NCBI RefSeq assembly: GCF_028288465.1
Contig: NZ_JAQBNR010000075.1
Coordinates: forward strand, 1 to 57,568
DNA from: Ferruginibacter sp.
GTDB taxonomy: Bacteria; Bacteroidota; Bacteroidia; Chitinophagales; Chitinophagaceae
Direction: 5' to 3'
DNA length: 57,568 nucleotides
Below the pieces are notes generated by a model. The model was not told the DNA's origin. It was given only the letters and a program-made list of their open reading frames with translations, and made no database searches. The translations under genes and the position numbers were made by a program. Shown one piece after another: positions 46,320 to 54,836 of this stretch (the stretch's first letter is position 1; every line of letters starts with the position of its first letter).

Positions 46320-47681
46320 ATGCTACAAATACCGGTCTTTAAAAAATTACTATCAGCAGTTCAGGCCCTTCTTATTTCAGGCGCACTGTTTACTTCTTGC
46401 GGTACGCATAGTGATACTGTTGTTGTTAAGCCTGTTGAAATCGACAGCACACTGCTAAATCCGGGCCGTGGGTTCACTTCTACGGGCAGGTCGTTAAATG
46501 AAAATCTTGGTGACCGTATTCATCCGCTTTGCGGCGTTTATCAGCAAAGAATTTTTTGGGATGTGCTGGAGCCGGAAGAAGGAGAGATCAATTATGCACT
46601 GATAGATAGTGCCATGGCAAGGGCCGTACGCAATGGGCAAATGCTTAACTTTCGCGTAATGTGCCAGGATGTCGACATGAAAGTACCAAAATGGGCATTG
46701 AGTGCCGGCGTTAAATCACCCTTTTATGATAATGCTGTTTTTATTGAAAAGCAGATTAACTTAATAAAAGCTTTGGGTGCCCGTTATGATGGAAACCCCG
46801 ATGTTTGTTTTGTTGATATGGGAACTATAGGCCAGTGGGGCGAATGGCATGTTGACCCTGATGCAAAAGACCCCGCTAAAATTGTTTTTCCTTCAGATGA
46901 AAATGCCCGGAAAATAATTGATGCCTACTTTGCTAAATTTAAGAAAACGCCATTGGTAGCTTTAATAGCTTTTAAACAAAAATATGGGTTTCAATATGGA
47001 ACGTCGAAAGGTTCGGGCTGGCGTGCAGACTGCTGGGGCGATATGGATTCGCTTGGCTGGAACCACATGAAGGGCGTATACCCGCAAGCCCTGGATGGCG
47101 CAAAAGCACATGAGGCCTGGAAGAACGGCCCTGTTGCATTGGAAACCTGCTGGACGATGGAGGAATGGTTTAAACGGGGCTGGGATATTGATTACACTTT
47201 GAACAAGGCGCTTGAATGGCATGCCACGGGTGTAAACAATGGCACGGAATCCATACCAAAAGAATGGTACGCCAAAGTGGTGGAATTTGAAAAGAAATTG
47301 GGTTACCGCCTTGTGTTAAGTGAACTTACTTTTCCTTCCAAAGCAGCAAAAGGAAAAGCGATAACCTGTACCATGAAATGGCAAAACAAAGGTGTAGCCC
47401 CTGTATATAATATGTATGAATTAGCGATACAGTTGGTATCGAAAAAAAATGCGGCCAGTAAATTTATTATTGCATCGGATGTAGATTTGAAAAAGCTTTT
47501 CCCTGGCAGTACGGATGTAAAATCATCTATCACTATTCCTGCTCAGATAGAAGCTGGTGAATATGAAGTTCAATTGGCCATTGTTGCTCCCGCTACAAAA
47601 AAGCCTGCAATAAAATTAGCCATTGCCGGTAAAACACAGGATGGATGGTATAGCATGGGAACAATAGCAATCGCTGACTAA
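46320..47681 (+). CDS. DUF4832-type lipoprotein, probable glycosidase-like TIM barrel
   Basis: The 453-residue protein has a lipoprotein signal (LLISGALFTSCGTHSD). The mature part starts with the LNPGRGFTSTGRS motif typical of DUF4832/DUF4874 proteins. A barrel resembling GH42/beta-galactosidase-like folds follows (FRVMCQDVDMKVPKWAL, VCFVDMGTIGQWGEWHV with a candidate acid Glu, VALETCWTMEEWF). The C-terminal beta-domain begins around LVLSELTFPSKAAKG. It is two bases after the GH123-like gene, so the pair is tightly coupled and probably acts on the same glycan at the outer membrane. Catalytic activity is not established for the family as far as I know. Confidence 0.8.
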   Translation: MLQIPVFKKLLSAVQALLISGALFTSCGTHSDTVVVKPVEIDSTLLNPGRGFTSTGRSLNENLGDRIHPLCGVYQQRIFWDVLEPEEGEINYALIDSAMARAVRNGQMLNFRVMCQDVDMKVPKWALSAGVKSPFYDNAVFIEKQINLIKALGARYDGNPDVCFVDMGTIGQWGEWHVDPDAKDPAKIVFPSDENARKIIDAYFAKFKKTPLVALIAFKQKYGFQYGTSKGSGWRADCWGDMDSLGWNHMKGVYPQALDGAKAHEAWKNGPVALETCWTMEEWFKRGWDIDYTLNKALEWHATGVNNGTESIPKEWYAKVVEFEKKLGYRLVLSELTFPSKAAKGKAITCTMKWQNKGVAPVYNMYELAIQLVSKKNAASKFIIASDVDLKKLFPGSTDVKSSITIPAQIEAGEYEVQLAIVAPATKKPAIKLAIAGKTQDGWYSMGTIAIAD

Positions 47682-47733
47682 GCAGTGGCTGGTACGTTGT
47701 AAAGAATTTAATTTTTAAGATAATCTTTGTTTG

Positions 47734-49728
47734 ATGAGTGAAGTGCAGAACATAGTAAAACATACCCTTACCATAGACGACTTGCAGCATTTACGCATGG
47801 TAAGCGGAGCATCTTTATCTGCCGATGGTAAGTTGCTGGCGTATGTAACTACCAAAGTAGTTATGGAAGAAAATGCGCACAAAGATTTTATTACCATTAT
47901 AGAGTTATCTACTAAGAAAGAGATAAATGTATGGGAAGGCTCTGCTCCTCAATGGTCGCCGGTAGCAAACGAAGTAGCTTACCTGGCAGATCATAATGGT
48001 GTCAATTATATCTGGATTTATTCTGCAGACAAAGCTATAAGCAAGCCTTTAGCGCCGGTATATGAATCTCATTATTTTATGGGGCATTTGGCGATTAAGA
48101 ATTTTGCATGGTCACCCAATGGACAGCACATTGCCTATGTTAGTGCTGATGCAGCTTCGATCGTGGAAACAGCAGATGATAACGTGAAAGTAATTGACAG
48201 GCTATTGTACAAAACCAAGGGAGGAAGGGGAAGGCCATTAATTACGGACGAGGCACTTTCGCACCTTTGGGTAGCAGATGTAAATGCCGGTGAAACCCGG
48301 TTGATTACCGCAGGTGAGTATAACGAGCATTCTATAAGCTGGTCGCCCGACAGCACGCAAATAGCTTTTGTAAGCAACAGGTCTGAAAACCCCGATAACA
48401 ATCAGTTACATGACTTGTGGAGTGCCGATCTTCCGTCAGGAAACATTACCCGGCATACAAATAATTTTGGTACAGTTTACCAACCTGCCTGGTCGCCGGA
48501 TGGAAGGTATATCGCCTTTCTTGCAACACTCAACAAAGTGTCTACCAACGACAGCCCCGCCGAAGATACCCGGTTGTATATTATTGCCTGCCGCGATGGG
48601 TCGGTGCGTTGCTTGACACATTCGCCCGGCCATATATTTGACCGCAGAATTGAACAGATAAGCTGGCACCCAAAAGCTGATGAAATTTATTTTACTGCAG
48701 GCAGCGAAGGTACTACCGCAATTTATAAAGCAGGTATCAATGCAGGCGATGCAGAACATGTGGAGGGAAAAGATTGTCACATTCTTGAATATGCAATCAG
48801 CCAGGCGGGTGATACCATGTGTTTTATCAGCACAGATACCACTCATCTAACAGAAATATTTTTACATAATTCAGGTACAAAGACCAGCCGGCAGGTAACT
48901 AATAACAGTAATAGCCTTTTGCAGCAATGTCATATACAGGAAGCAAAAACTTTTTGGTTTAAAAGTTTTGACGACAAGCATATACAAGGCTGGGTAATAA
49001 AGCCAGCTAATTTTAATGCAGCCGAAAAATATCCGCTGGTGCTTGTTATTCATGGTGGCCCGCACAACATGTTCGGTTACGAATTTGAAGAGCGCATGCA
49101 GTTGTTATCTGCCAATGGTTATGGCGTTTTATTTATTAACCCCAGGGGAAGCAGTGGTTACGGACAGGCTTTCTCCAATGGCTGTGTGTTGAACTGGGGC
49201 GGTGGAGATTATAAAGATTTGATGGCTGGTGTAGATACGGCCATTGAAAACAATGCCTGGATAAATGCTGATCTATTGGGAGTAACAGGCCAAAGCTATG
49301 GCGGTTTCATGACCAACTGGATCATCACACAAACTAATCGTTTTAAGGCAGCTCTGGTCGATGGAGGCATTAGTAACCTCGTAAGTTTTGCCGGCACTTC
49401 CTTGTACCACTCTCTCATGGAAGCCGAGTTCAACGGCAGCGCTTATGATAATTTTTCGCTGCTATGGCAATGGTCGCCTTTGCGGAATGTAAAAAATGTT
49501 ACCACCCCAACCCTGATTGTACACGGGCAGGCTGATAACGAAGTGCCGCTTTCGCAGGCCGAAGAAATGTACGTCGCACTCAAAAAAATGGGTGTTGAAA
49601 GTACCATGGTACAGTACACAGGCGAAGGCCACGGATGGCGGCCTGATCTTACACCGCATAACCGGTACGATCTGCTGCAGCGTACCATTAATTGGTTCGG
49701 TAAATATTTAGTGAAAACTCAGTTATAG
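47734..49728 (+). CDS. S9-family (prolyl oligopeptidase type) peptidase
   Basis: I chose ATG 47734 (MSEVQNIVKHTLTI); a TTG lies in frame 3 bases before. The 664-residue protein has an N-terminal beta-propeller with WSPDGRYIAFLA/ISWSPDSTQIAFVS blades and a C-terminal alpha/beta-hydrolase domain: nucleophile Ser near 521 in GVTGQSYGGFMTNW, Asp in VHGQADNEVPLSQ and His in GEGHGWRPD. It is of the acylaminoacyl-peptidase branch. No signal peptide is seen, so it should be cytosolic, where it would trim short or N-acylated peptides. A peptidase inside a HexNAc locus suggests the imported substrate may be a glycopeptide. Confidence 0.92.
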   Translation: MSEVQNIVKHTLTIDDLQHLRMVSGASLSADGKLLAYVTTKVVMEENAHKDFITIIELSTKKEINVWEGSAPQWSPVANEVAYLADHNGVNYIWIYSADKAISKPLAPVYESHYFMGHLAIKNFAWSPNGQHIAYVSADAASIVETADDNVKVIDRLLYKTKGGRGRPLITDEALSHLWVADVNAGETRLITAGEYNEHSISWSPDSTQIAFVSNRSENPDNNQLHDLWSADLPSGNITRHTNNFGTVYQPAWSPDGRYIAFLATLNKVSTNDSPAEDTRLYIIACRDGSVRCLTHSPGHIFDRRIEQISWHPKADEIYFTAGSEGTTAIYKAGINAGDAEHVEGKDCHILEYAISQAGDTMCFISTDTTHLTEIFLHNSGTKTSRQVTNNSNSLLQQCHIQEAKTFWFKSFDDKHIQGWVIKPANFNAAEKYPLVLVIHGGPHNMFGYEFEERMQLLSANGYGVLFINPRGSSGYGQAFSNGCVLNWGGGDYKDLMAGVDTAIENNAWINADLLGVTGQSYGGFMTNWIITQTNRFKAALVDGGISNLVSFAGTSLYHSLMEAEFNGSAYDNFSLLWQWSPLRNVKNVTTPTLIVHGQADNEVPLSQAEEMYVALKKMGVESTMVQYTGEGHGWRPDLTPHNRYDLLQRTINWFGKYLVKTQL

Positions 49729-49829
49729 TCGCAATGAGTTTATTAAACCAAACAGCATCTCATTAAAAAAGACGCTGTTGGCAATACAAAATGATAAAGA
49801 AAACAAGTTTACTATTTTAAGCAAATAAT

Positions 49830-50768
49830 ATGCAAAAAACGCGGACATGGATGAGCTTTGTAATGATACATGTTGTATTCATGGGAGCATGGGGTGCACT
49901 GATTGAGTTGCCTGAAAAAAATGGGTTTCCTGCTACGTTGGGATATGTTGTGTGGGCACTTACAATGATCCCCGCAACCATCGTAGCCCTTATCATTAAC
50001 AAAGGCAAACTTGACTTCGACAAAAAGTCTGTTTTGTTTGGATGTTTAGCTGGTTTTTTGGGAGCTATCGGCCAGCTTGTTTTATTTTTTACATTAAGGA
50101 TCGCACCTGCATACATTGTTTTTCCTGTACTGTCTTTAACACCCGTTGTTACCATCCTGCTGGCGGTATTGTTTCTGAAAGAACGCACTGGCTTAACCGG
50201 ATGGCTGGGAATAGGCATTGCCGTTGTAGCAATATTCCTCTTATCTTATATTCCTCCGGGAAACGCTGGTACATCAGGCTATTTATGGATACTGCTTACC
50301 GTTATACCCCTGGTGGCATGGGGCGCACAAGGTTTTGTTATGCGCTTTGCCAACAGTTCCATGAAAGCGGAAAGTATTTTCTTTTACATGGCCATTAGTT
50401 CAGTCGCACTTATTCCTATAGCCATATGGATGACAGATTTTTCAAAGCCGATAAATTATGGTTTTAACGGGCCCTACCTGGCTGCCGCAATACAAATTTT
50501 AAATGCATTTGGCGCTTTATGCCTGGTGTATGCTTTTCGTTATGGCAAAGCCATTATTATAGCTCCCATGACAACGGCTTTATCTCCTGTACTCACCGTA
50601 ATTCTTTCCCTTATTATTTATAAGGTTATGCCTCATCCTTTAATAACAGGAGGCATCCTGCTGGCTATTGTATCAGCATTATTAATGGGCAATGCCGAAA
50701 GTAAAATGGAGAAGAAAAATGACGCTTTAGCAGATAGTCCTGCTTTGATCAATGAAATAGAATCCTAA
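49830..50768 (+). CDS. EamA/DMT-family permease
   Basis: The 312-residue protein has about ten hydrophobic segments in two similar halves, as usual for the EamA (drug/metabolite transporter) family. The first half contains APAYIVFPVLSLTPVVTILLA and FLKERTGLTGWLG; the second contains GKAIIIAPMTTALSPVLTVI. It starts 101 bases after the peptidase and ends 4 bases before AgaS, so it is coupled to sugar catabolism. Inner-membrane uptake of the released amino sugar is a reasonable inference because no other inner-membrane permease or PTS is in the window; export of a by-product is the alternative. Confidence 0.88.
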   Translation: MQKTRTWMSFVMIHVVFMGAWGALIELPEKNGFPATLGYVVWALTMIPATIVALIINKGKLDFDKKSVLFGCLAGFLGAIGQLVLFFTLRIAPAYIVFPVLSLTPVVTILLAVLFLKERTGLTGWLGIGIAVVAIFLLSYIPPGNAGTSGYLWILLTVIPLVAWGAQGFVMRFANSSMKAESIFFYMAISSVALIPIAIWMTDFSKPINYGFNGPYLAAAIQILNAFGALCLVYAFRYGKAIIIAPMTTALSPVLTVILSLIIYKVMPHPLITGGILLAIVSALLMGNAESKMEKKNDALADSPALINEIES

Positions 50769-50772
50769 CATT

Positions 50773-51960
50773 ATGCCATCATATTTACAGTTTACAAAAG
50801 AAGAAATAGAACGAAAGGGAGGGCTGCACACTGCACTCGAAATTGAAGGGCAGCCTGTTCTCTGGCAGCAGGTATATGACCTCATCCTTTCGCAAAAAAA
50901 GTCACTTCTCAGGTTTATGTCGCCCTTGCTTGCGGATACCGGGCTAAGGATTATTTTAGCCGGTGCCGGATCATCTGCATTTATTGGTGAAGCGGCACAA
51001 GGTATCGTTCAGGCAAATACAAAAAGGATAACACAGGCCATCGCCACCACCGACCTTTTAACCCATCCGCAATTGCATTTTATAAAAGAAATGCCCACGT
51101 TGATGGTGTCATTCGCAAGGTCCGGCAACAGCCCTGAAAGCCTTGCTGCCGTTCAGCTGGCCAATAAATATTGCGATACTGTTTTTCACCTCATCATAAC
51201 CTGTAACCCGGATGGTGAACTGCTGAAAAATGATTTGCTTAATACGTATGAACTCGTGTTGCCGGAAGTTGCCAACGATAAAAGCCTGGCAATGACGGGA
51301 AGCTTTACAGGGATGTTATTGTCTATCATCCTCATCTCAAAGATCGGTCTGCTCGAAACGTTTTTGCCCTCTTTACAGGTACTCATCAATGAAGCAACTG
51401 AGTTGACAGGAAAGCACCTGGCAAGGATAAAAGCCATAGCAGAACAGCCTTATGAAAGAGTTATTTTTTTAGGATCAGGTCCGATGTTAGCCATTGCAAG
51501 GGAATGCCATCTAAAGCTGCAGGAGTTAACAGATGGGCAGGTTATTTGCAAGCATGATTCCTTTCTGGGCTTCAGGCACGGGCCACGGGCAGTTGTAAAC
51601 CAGGGCACACTCATCGTGTACCTGTTATGCAGTGATGAACAGGTGCTTTTATACGAGCGGGACCTGTGTTTGTCTATAGATGCCGATGCAAGAAATACTC
51701 CTACGATAAGTTATAATCATTGCATAAAAAGTCTGAAAAATTCGGTTTTGGCGATCACTTTTTCTGAGCCTGCGGATCCATTAAACGAACTCGCATTTAT
51801 CAGTGCTGCTTTAATAGGCCAGCTAATGGGTTTTTATCATTCTCTTTACCGGGGGCTCCGGCCCGATAGCCCTTCAAAGTCTGGCACCATCAGCCGCGTT
51901 GTACAGGGAGTTACCATTTATCCGGATCACTTGCTTTTAAAAAGCACCCCGGGTTTTTAA
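50773..51960 (+). CDS. agaS: AgaS-like SIS-domain sugar isomerase/deaminase
   Basis: The 395-residue protein has two SIS domains in the arrangement of AgaS: an N-terminal ALEIEGQPVLWQQV stretch, LAGAGSSAFIGEAAQG at about 63-78, VSFARSGNSPESLAA at about 112-126, GSGPMLAIARECHLKL opening the second SIS, FLGFRHGPRAVV, and C-terminal SPSKSGTISRVVQGVTIY. AgaS converts galactosamine-6-phosphate to tagatose-6-phosphate with release of ammonia. It starts 4 bases after the permease and is followed by a PfkB kinase and a class II aldolase, the next two steps of that pathway. Assignment to AgaS rather than another SIS isomerase rests on length, motifs and neighbours. Confidence 0.88.
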   Translation: MPSYLQFTKEEIERKGGLHTALEIEGQPVLWQQVYDLILSQKKSLLRFMSPLLADTGLRIILAGAGSSAFIGEAAQGIVQANTKRITQAIATTDLLTHPQLHFIKEMPTLMVSFARSGNSPESLAAVQLANKYCDTVFHLIITCNPDGELLKNDLLNTYELVLPEVANDKSLAMTGSFTGMLLSIILISKIGLLETFLPSLQVLINEATELTGKHLARIKAIAEQPYERVIFLGSGPMLAIARECHLKLQELTDGQVICKHDSFLGFRHGPRAVVNQGTLIVYLLCSDEQVLLYERDLCLSIDADARNTPTISYNHCIKSLKNSVLAITFSEPADPLNELAFISAALIGQLMGFYHSLYRGLRPDSPSKSGTISRVVQGVTIYPDHLLLKSTPGF

Positions 51961-52000
51961 TCATTGGAAATCGGTTATTGGGAACAGCAAATTAAATTTT

Positions 52001-52942
52001 ATGCAGAAAGAGGTATTGGTGATAGGTGAACTAAACGTAGATATTTTGTTAGACAAAATAAAAGGCTTGCCTGTAATCGGACAGGAAATTTTAGCCGATG
52101 AAATGACCTTTACGTTGGGTAGTTCTTCCGCCATTTTTGCCGCCAACCTGGCTTCTTTAGGGGTGGGGACTTCTTTTTGCGGAATGGTAGGTATGGATGA
52201 TTTTGGAAAATACATTATCACAGAACTCAACACTAAAAAGGTCTGCACACAATTAATTTCAGAGGTACCCCAATATCAAACAGGCGTTACTATCATTCTT
52301 AATTACGGGCAGGACCGTGCCAATGTTACCCACTGCGGCGCTATGGAACATTTTAAAATAACTGATATAGATACCAATCAATTTTCGCAGTACAGGCATT
52401 TACATTTATCCTCTTATTTTTTACAAAAGGGCCTGCAAAAAGATATTGTGCACTTGTTTAAAACAGCCCAGGAGCAAGACCTCACTACTTCCCTTGATAT
52501 ACAATGGGACCCTGCCAATGAATGGCAATTTCCTTATAAAGAATGCTTGCCGTACGTTGATCTTTTTATGCCAAACGAAGCAGAGTTATTAGCGTTGACT
52601 AGAACAGTGAAACTGGCTGATGCATTGAAAGTACTGGATACCTGCAGCAACACTATTGTGGTAAAACGTGGTATGGACGGGGCATTGGCATATAACAAAG
52701 GCGTTTACACGGAGGCCGCACCTTACCTGCATACGCAGTTTGCAGATGCAATTGGTGCAGGCGACAGTTTTAACGCCGGCTTCATCAGCAGTTATCTGCA
52801 GGGCCAATCTTTGCACGATTGCCTGCTGTTTGGCAATCTTGCCGGCGCAATAAATACAACAGCGCCGGGCGGCACAGGTGCCTTTTCTGACCGCTCATCT
52901 TTCGCCGCCACAGCCAAAAAACTTTTCAACACAGAAATTTAA
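52001..52942 (+). CDS. PfkB-family carbohydrate kinase (probable tagatose-6-phosphate kinase)
   Basis: The 313-residue protein has the ribokinase/PfkB fold: N-terminal VIGELNVDILLD, LGSSSAIFAANLASLGVGTS substrate-side motif, and the C-terminal signature DAIGAGDSFNAGFISSYLQG with the catalytic Asp. By position between AgaS and a KbaY/GatY-type aldolase it should phosphorylate tagatose-6-phosphate to the 1,6-bisphosphate. PfkB substrates are hard to tell from sequence, so an amino-sugar kinase role is possible and would fill a missing upstream step. It ends 4 bases before the aldolase. Confidence 0.85.
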   Translation: MQKEVLVIGELNVDILLDKIKGLPVIGQEILADEMTFTLGSSSAIFAANLASLGVGTSFCGMVGMDDFGKYIITELNTKKVCTQLISEVPQYQTGVTIILNYGQDRANVTHCGAMEHFKITDIDTNQFSQYRHLHLSSYFLQKGLQKDIVHLFKTAQEQDLTTSLDIQWDPANEWQFPYKECLPYVDLFMPNEAELLALTRTVKLADALKVLDTCSNTIVVKRGMDGALAYNKGVYTEAAPYLHTQFADAIGAGDSFNAGFISSYLQGQSLHDCLLFGNLAGAINTTAPGGTGAFSDRSSFAATAKKLFNTEI

Positions 52943-52946
52943 GCAT

Positions 52947-53771
52947 ATGATGTTAAAGCAAAAAATGCGGTTGCTAACCGAACAGAAGAAGGGCTTGCTT
53001 GCCACCAACTTTTACAACCTTGAAACTTTGCAGGGTGTATTAAAAGCAGCAAGCGAACTACGGCAGCCACTGATTTTACAATTAACCAATAGTTCTATAT
53101 CCTACATGGGATTGAATACCGCAGTTTGTATGGCAAGAACAGGTTTGAAGGAATATGGAGTGGAAGGCTGGCTGCACCTAGACCATGGTAATTCCGTAGA
53201 GCTGGCACAGGCTTGCCTCGACGCCGGTTTTGATTCGGTAATGATAGATGGAAGCGAGTTGCGATTGGATGAGAATATTAAGATCACCAAAGAAGTGGTA
53301 AAAAGGGCCGCGGCCTATAACGTAAATGTAGAAGCCGAACTGGGCTACGTTGCAAAGCTTGGGCAGGCGCACGCAAAAATGAATGGCTTTACGCAGGTTG
53401 CAGAAGCAGTAATTTTTGTTGAAGAAACCGGCATAGATGCATTGGCGGTAGCGATCGGTACTGCTCATGGTTTTTACAAAGAAGAACCAAATCTTCAGTT
53501 TGATTTACTCACCGATATCCATGCGCAGGTCGGCACTATACTTGTATTGCACGGAGGATCCGGCGTGCCTGCAAACCAGTTGCAACAAGCCATCAGCCTG
53601 GGTATATGTAAAGTAAACCTGGCGACAGAAATAAAAAATATCTTTATGAAAACCCTGCAGTCCATCCTTCGTAATAATGAGGAAATTGATTTAAGAAAAG
53701 TTTTTCCCGTGGCTACTCATAGTGTGACCCAACTGGTAAAAGAAAAATTACAAATCGTTCAAAACAATTAA
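52947..53771 (+). CDS. kbaY: Class II ketose-bisphosphate aldolase, KbaY/GatY-like
   Basis: The frame is open further upstream, overlapping the kinase, but ATG 52947 gives a family-length protein of 274 residues just 4 bases after the kinase stop. Class II aldolase features: WLHLDHGNS with catalytic Asp79 and metal His80, VNVEAELGYV, AIGTAHGF with His174, LHGGSGVP with His202, and KVNLATEIKN. These enzymes split tagatose-1,6-bisphosphate (KbaY, GatY) or fructose-1,6-bisphosphate (FbaA) into glyceraldehyde-3-phosphate and dihydroxyacetone phosphate. Compact length and the agaS context favour tagatose. The symbol is given on that basis. Confidence 0.85.
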   Translation: MMLKQKMRLLTEQKKGLLATNFYNLETLQGVLKAASELRQPLILQLTNSSISYMGLNTAVCMARTGLKEYGVEGWLHLDHGNSVELAQACLDAGFDSVMIDGSELRLDENIKITKEVVKRAAAYNVNVEAELGYVAKLGQAHAKMNGFTQVAEAVIFVEETGIDALAVAIGTAHGFYKEEPNLQFDLLTDIHAQVGTILVLHGGSGVPANQLQQAISLGICKVNLATEIKNIFMKTLQSILRNNEEIDLRKVFPVATHSVTQLVKEKLQIVQNN

Positions 53772-53803
53772 CCGGCGCACTGGATTAAGCATTATTATCA
53801 AAA

Positions 53804-54313
53804 TTGAAAAAGACTTTTGTTATAATCATCTACTCTGAAAACACCAGTGGCTTGCTGCTGAAAATAACCACCATGTTTTTGCGGCGCCGCATAAACATTG
53901 AAAGCCTTAACGTAGCTGCCTCGGAAGTAGAAGGGATACACCGGTTTACAATAGTTTTTAATGAAACCGCGGAGGCAACAAAAAAGATCTCAATGCAAAT
54001 CGATAAACAGGTAGGTGTGTTTAAAACTTTTTTTCAGGCTGATGAAGAAATTGTAGCGCAGGAGCATGTGCTGTACAAGGTAAGCAGCACAATGGAAGCA
54101 ATGGAAAAAGAGTTACAGTTTATGGATGTCAGGTGCATATGTGTTCAGGATAACTACACGATTTTAGAGACAACTTGTTCTGCAGAAATAAATAAAACAG
54201 TCAATGCGGCGCTGGTGCCATTTGGTATAGTAGAAATAACTAAAAGCGGGCTGATTGCTGTTATGCATGCCAACCTTCCAATTCATCAGCGATTGAAGCA
54301 GATAGAGCCATAG
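53804..54313 (+). CDS. ACT-domain protein like acetolactate synthase small subunit (IlvN/IlvH)
   Basis: The 169-residue protein starts at TTG 53804 (reading KKTFVIIIYSENTSGLLLKI); no ATG is available near the N-terminus. The first 75 residues form an ACT domain with the IlvH-like RRRINIESLNVAASEVEGIHRFTI, here split as NIESLNVAASE and GIHRFTIVF. A C-terminal domain like the second IlvH half follows (YTILETTCSAEINKTVNAAL). IlvH binds valine and regulates acetolactate synthase, but no ilvB or other branched-chain gene is nearby. It lies 32 bases after the aldolase at the end of the sugar operon. It may be a relocated ilvN/ilvH or an ACT sensor adapted to this locus. Confidence 0.8.
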   Translation: MKKTFVIIIYSENTSGLLLKITTMFLRRRINIESLNVAASEVEGIHRFTIVFNETAEATKKISMQIDKQVGVFKTFFQADEEIVAQEHVLYKVSSTMEAMEKELQFMDVRCICVQDNYTILETTCSAEINKTVNAALVPFGIVEITKSGLIAVMHANLPIHQRLKQIEP

Positions 54314-54803
54314 CAGTCTATCTGAGGTTGTTGAAAACGAAAATCAATACACCTCGCAACAGTGGCAGGTACTGAATTTGCACTTAAGTGGAGCGGCTGG
54401 AAAAGGGTGCTTTACTCAAACTTTGTTGTAGTTATGCGCAACATAACAACCATACACTAAAAAGGCTTAAAGAACTATCATCAAAAAAGCTAACATAACA
54501 CACGTGCTGTCTCTAAACACAGAATTACAGCAGGGAAATAGCTAGTATCGACTGTTGAATTAACGGAAGCTGTACAATCCATAACTTACACCTTGCAGTA
54601 GGATCTAACTCTCTCTCATCTTCATTTCTCAAAAACCCTCTGTTGGTAGCCCACTCTCCTTCGTCAAACATAAATATTCTTGTTGGTGTCAAGGGGAATT
54701 GTATTAAGTACGCACAAGTAGCAGACAAGTCCTTGCTCAATTACGTTGTTTAACAACTGTAAAGAATCTCGTGAATTTAATTATTTACTCATAATTTTTA
54801 GTA
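54314..54803. other. Intergenic region, 3' boundary of the glycan island
   Basis: No convincing gene. There is a short hairpin GTTATG-CGCAA-CATAAC at 54431-54447. The minus-strand open frame at 54525-54740 has no recognisable domain. TTTACTCA at 54784-54791 is a half-copy of the operator-like repeat just downstream. Confidence 0.4.
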
Positions 54804-54829
54804 ATTTTACTCATTATATTGAGTAAAAT
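54804..54829. promoter_or_regulatory. Perfect 10-bp inverted repeat before the ATPase gene
   Basis: ATTTTACTCA (54804-54813) and TGAGTAAAAT (54820-54829) are perfect inverse copies around a 6-base spacer, 7 bases before the ATG. A further half-site, TTTACTCA, lies at 54784-54791, 20 bases upstream. Symmetry and position suit an operator for a dimeric repressor; no regulator gene is adjacent. Confidence 0.65.
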
Positions 54830-54836
54830 GTAAAAT

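Noticed and set aside
52878..52946. Earlier start of the aldolase overlapping the kinase
   Set aside because: The added residues are a frame-shadow of the kinase C-terminus and do not fit class II aldolases; ATG 52947 gives the normal start.
54525..54740. 71-codon minus-strand open frame before the ATPase
   Set aside because: No ribosome-binding site or recognisable family; probably chance in AT-rich intergenic DNA.
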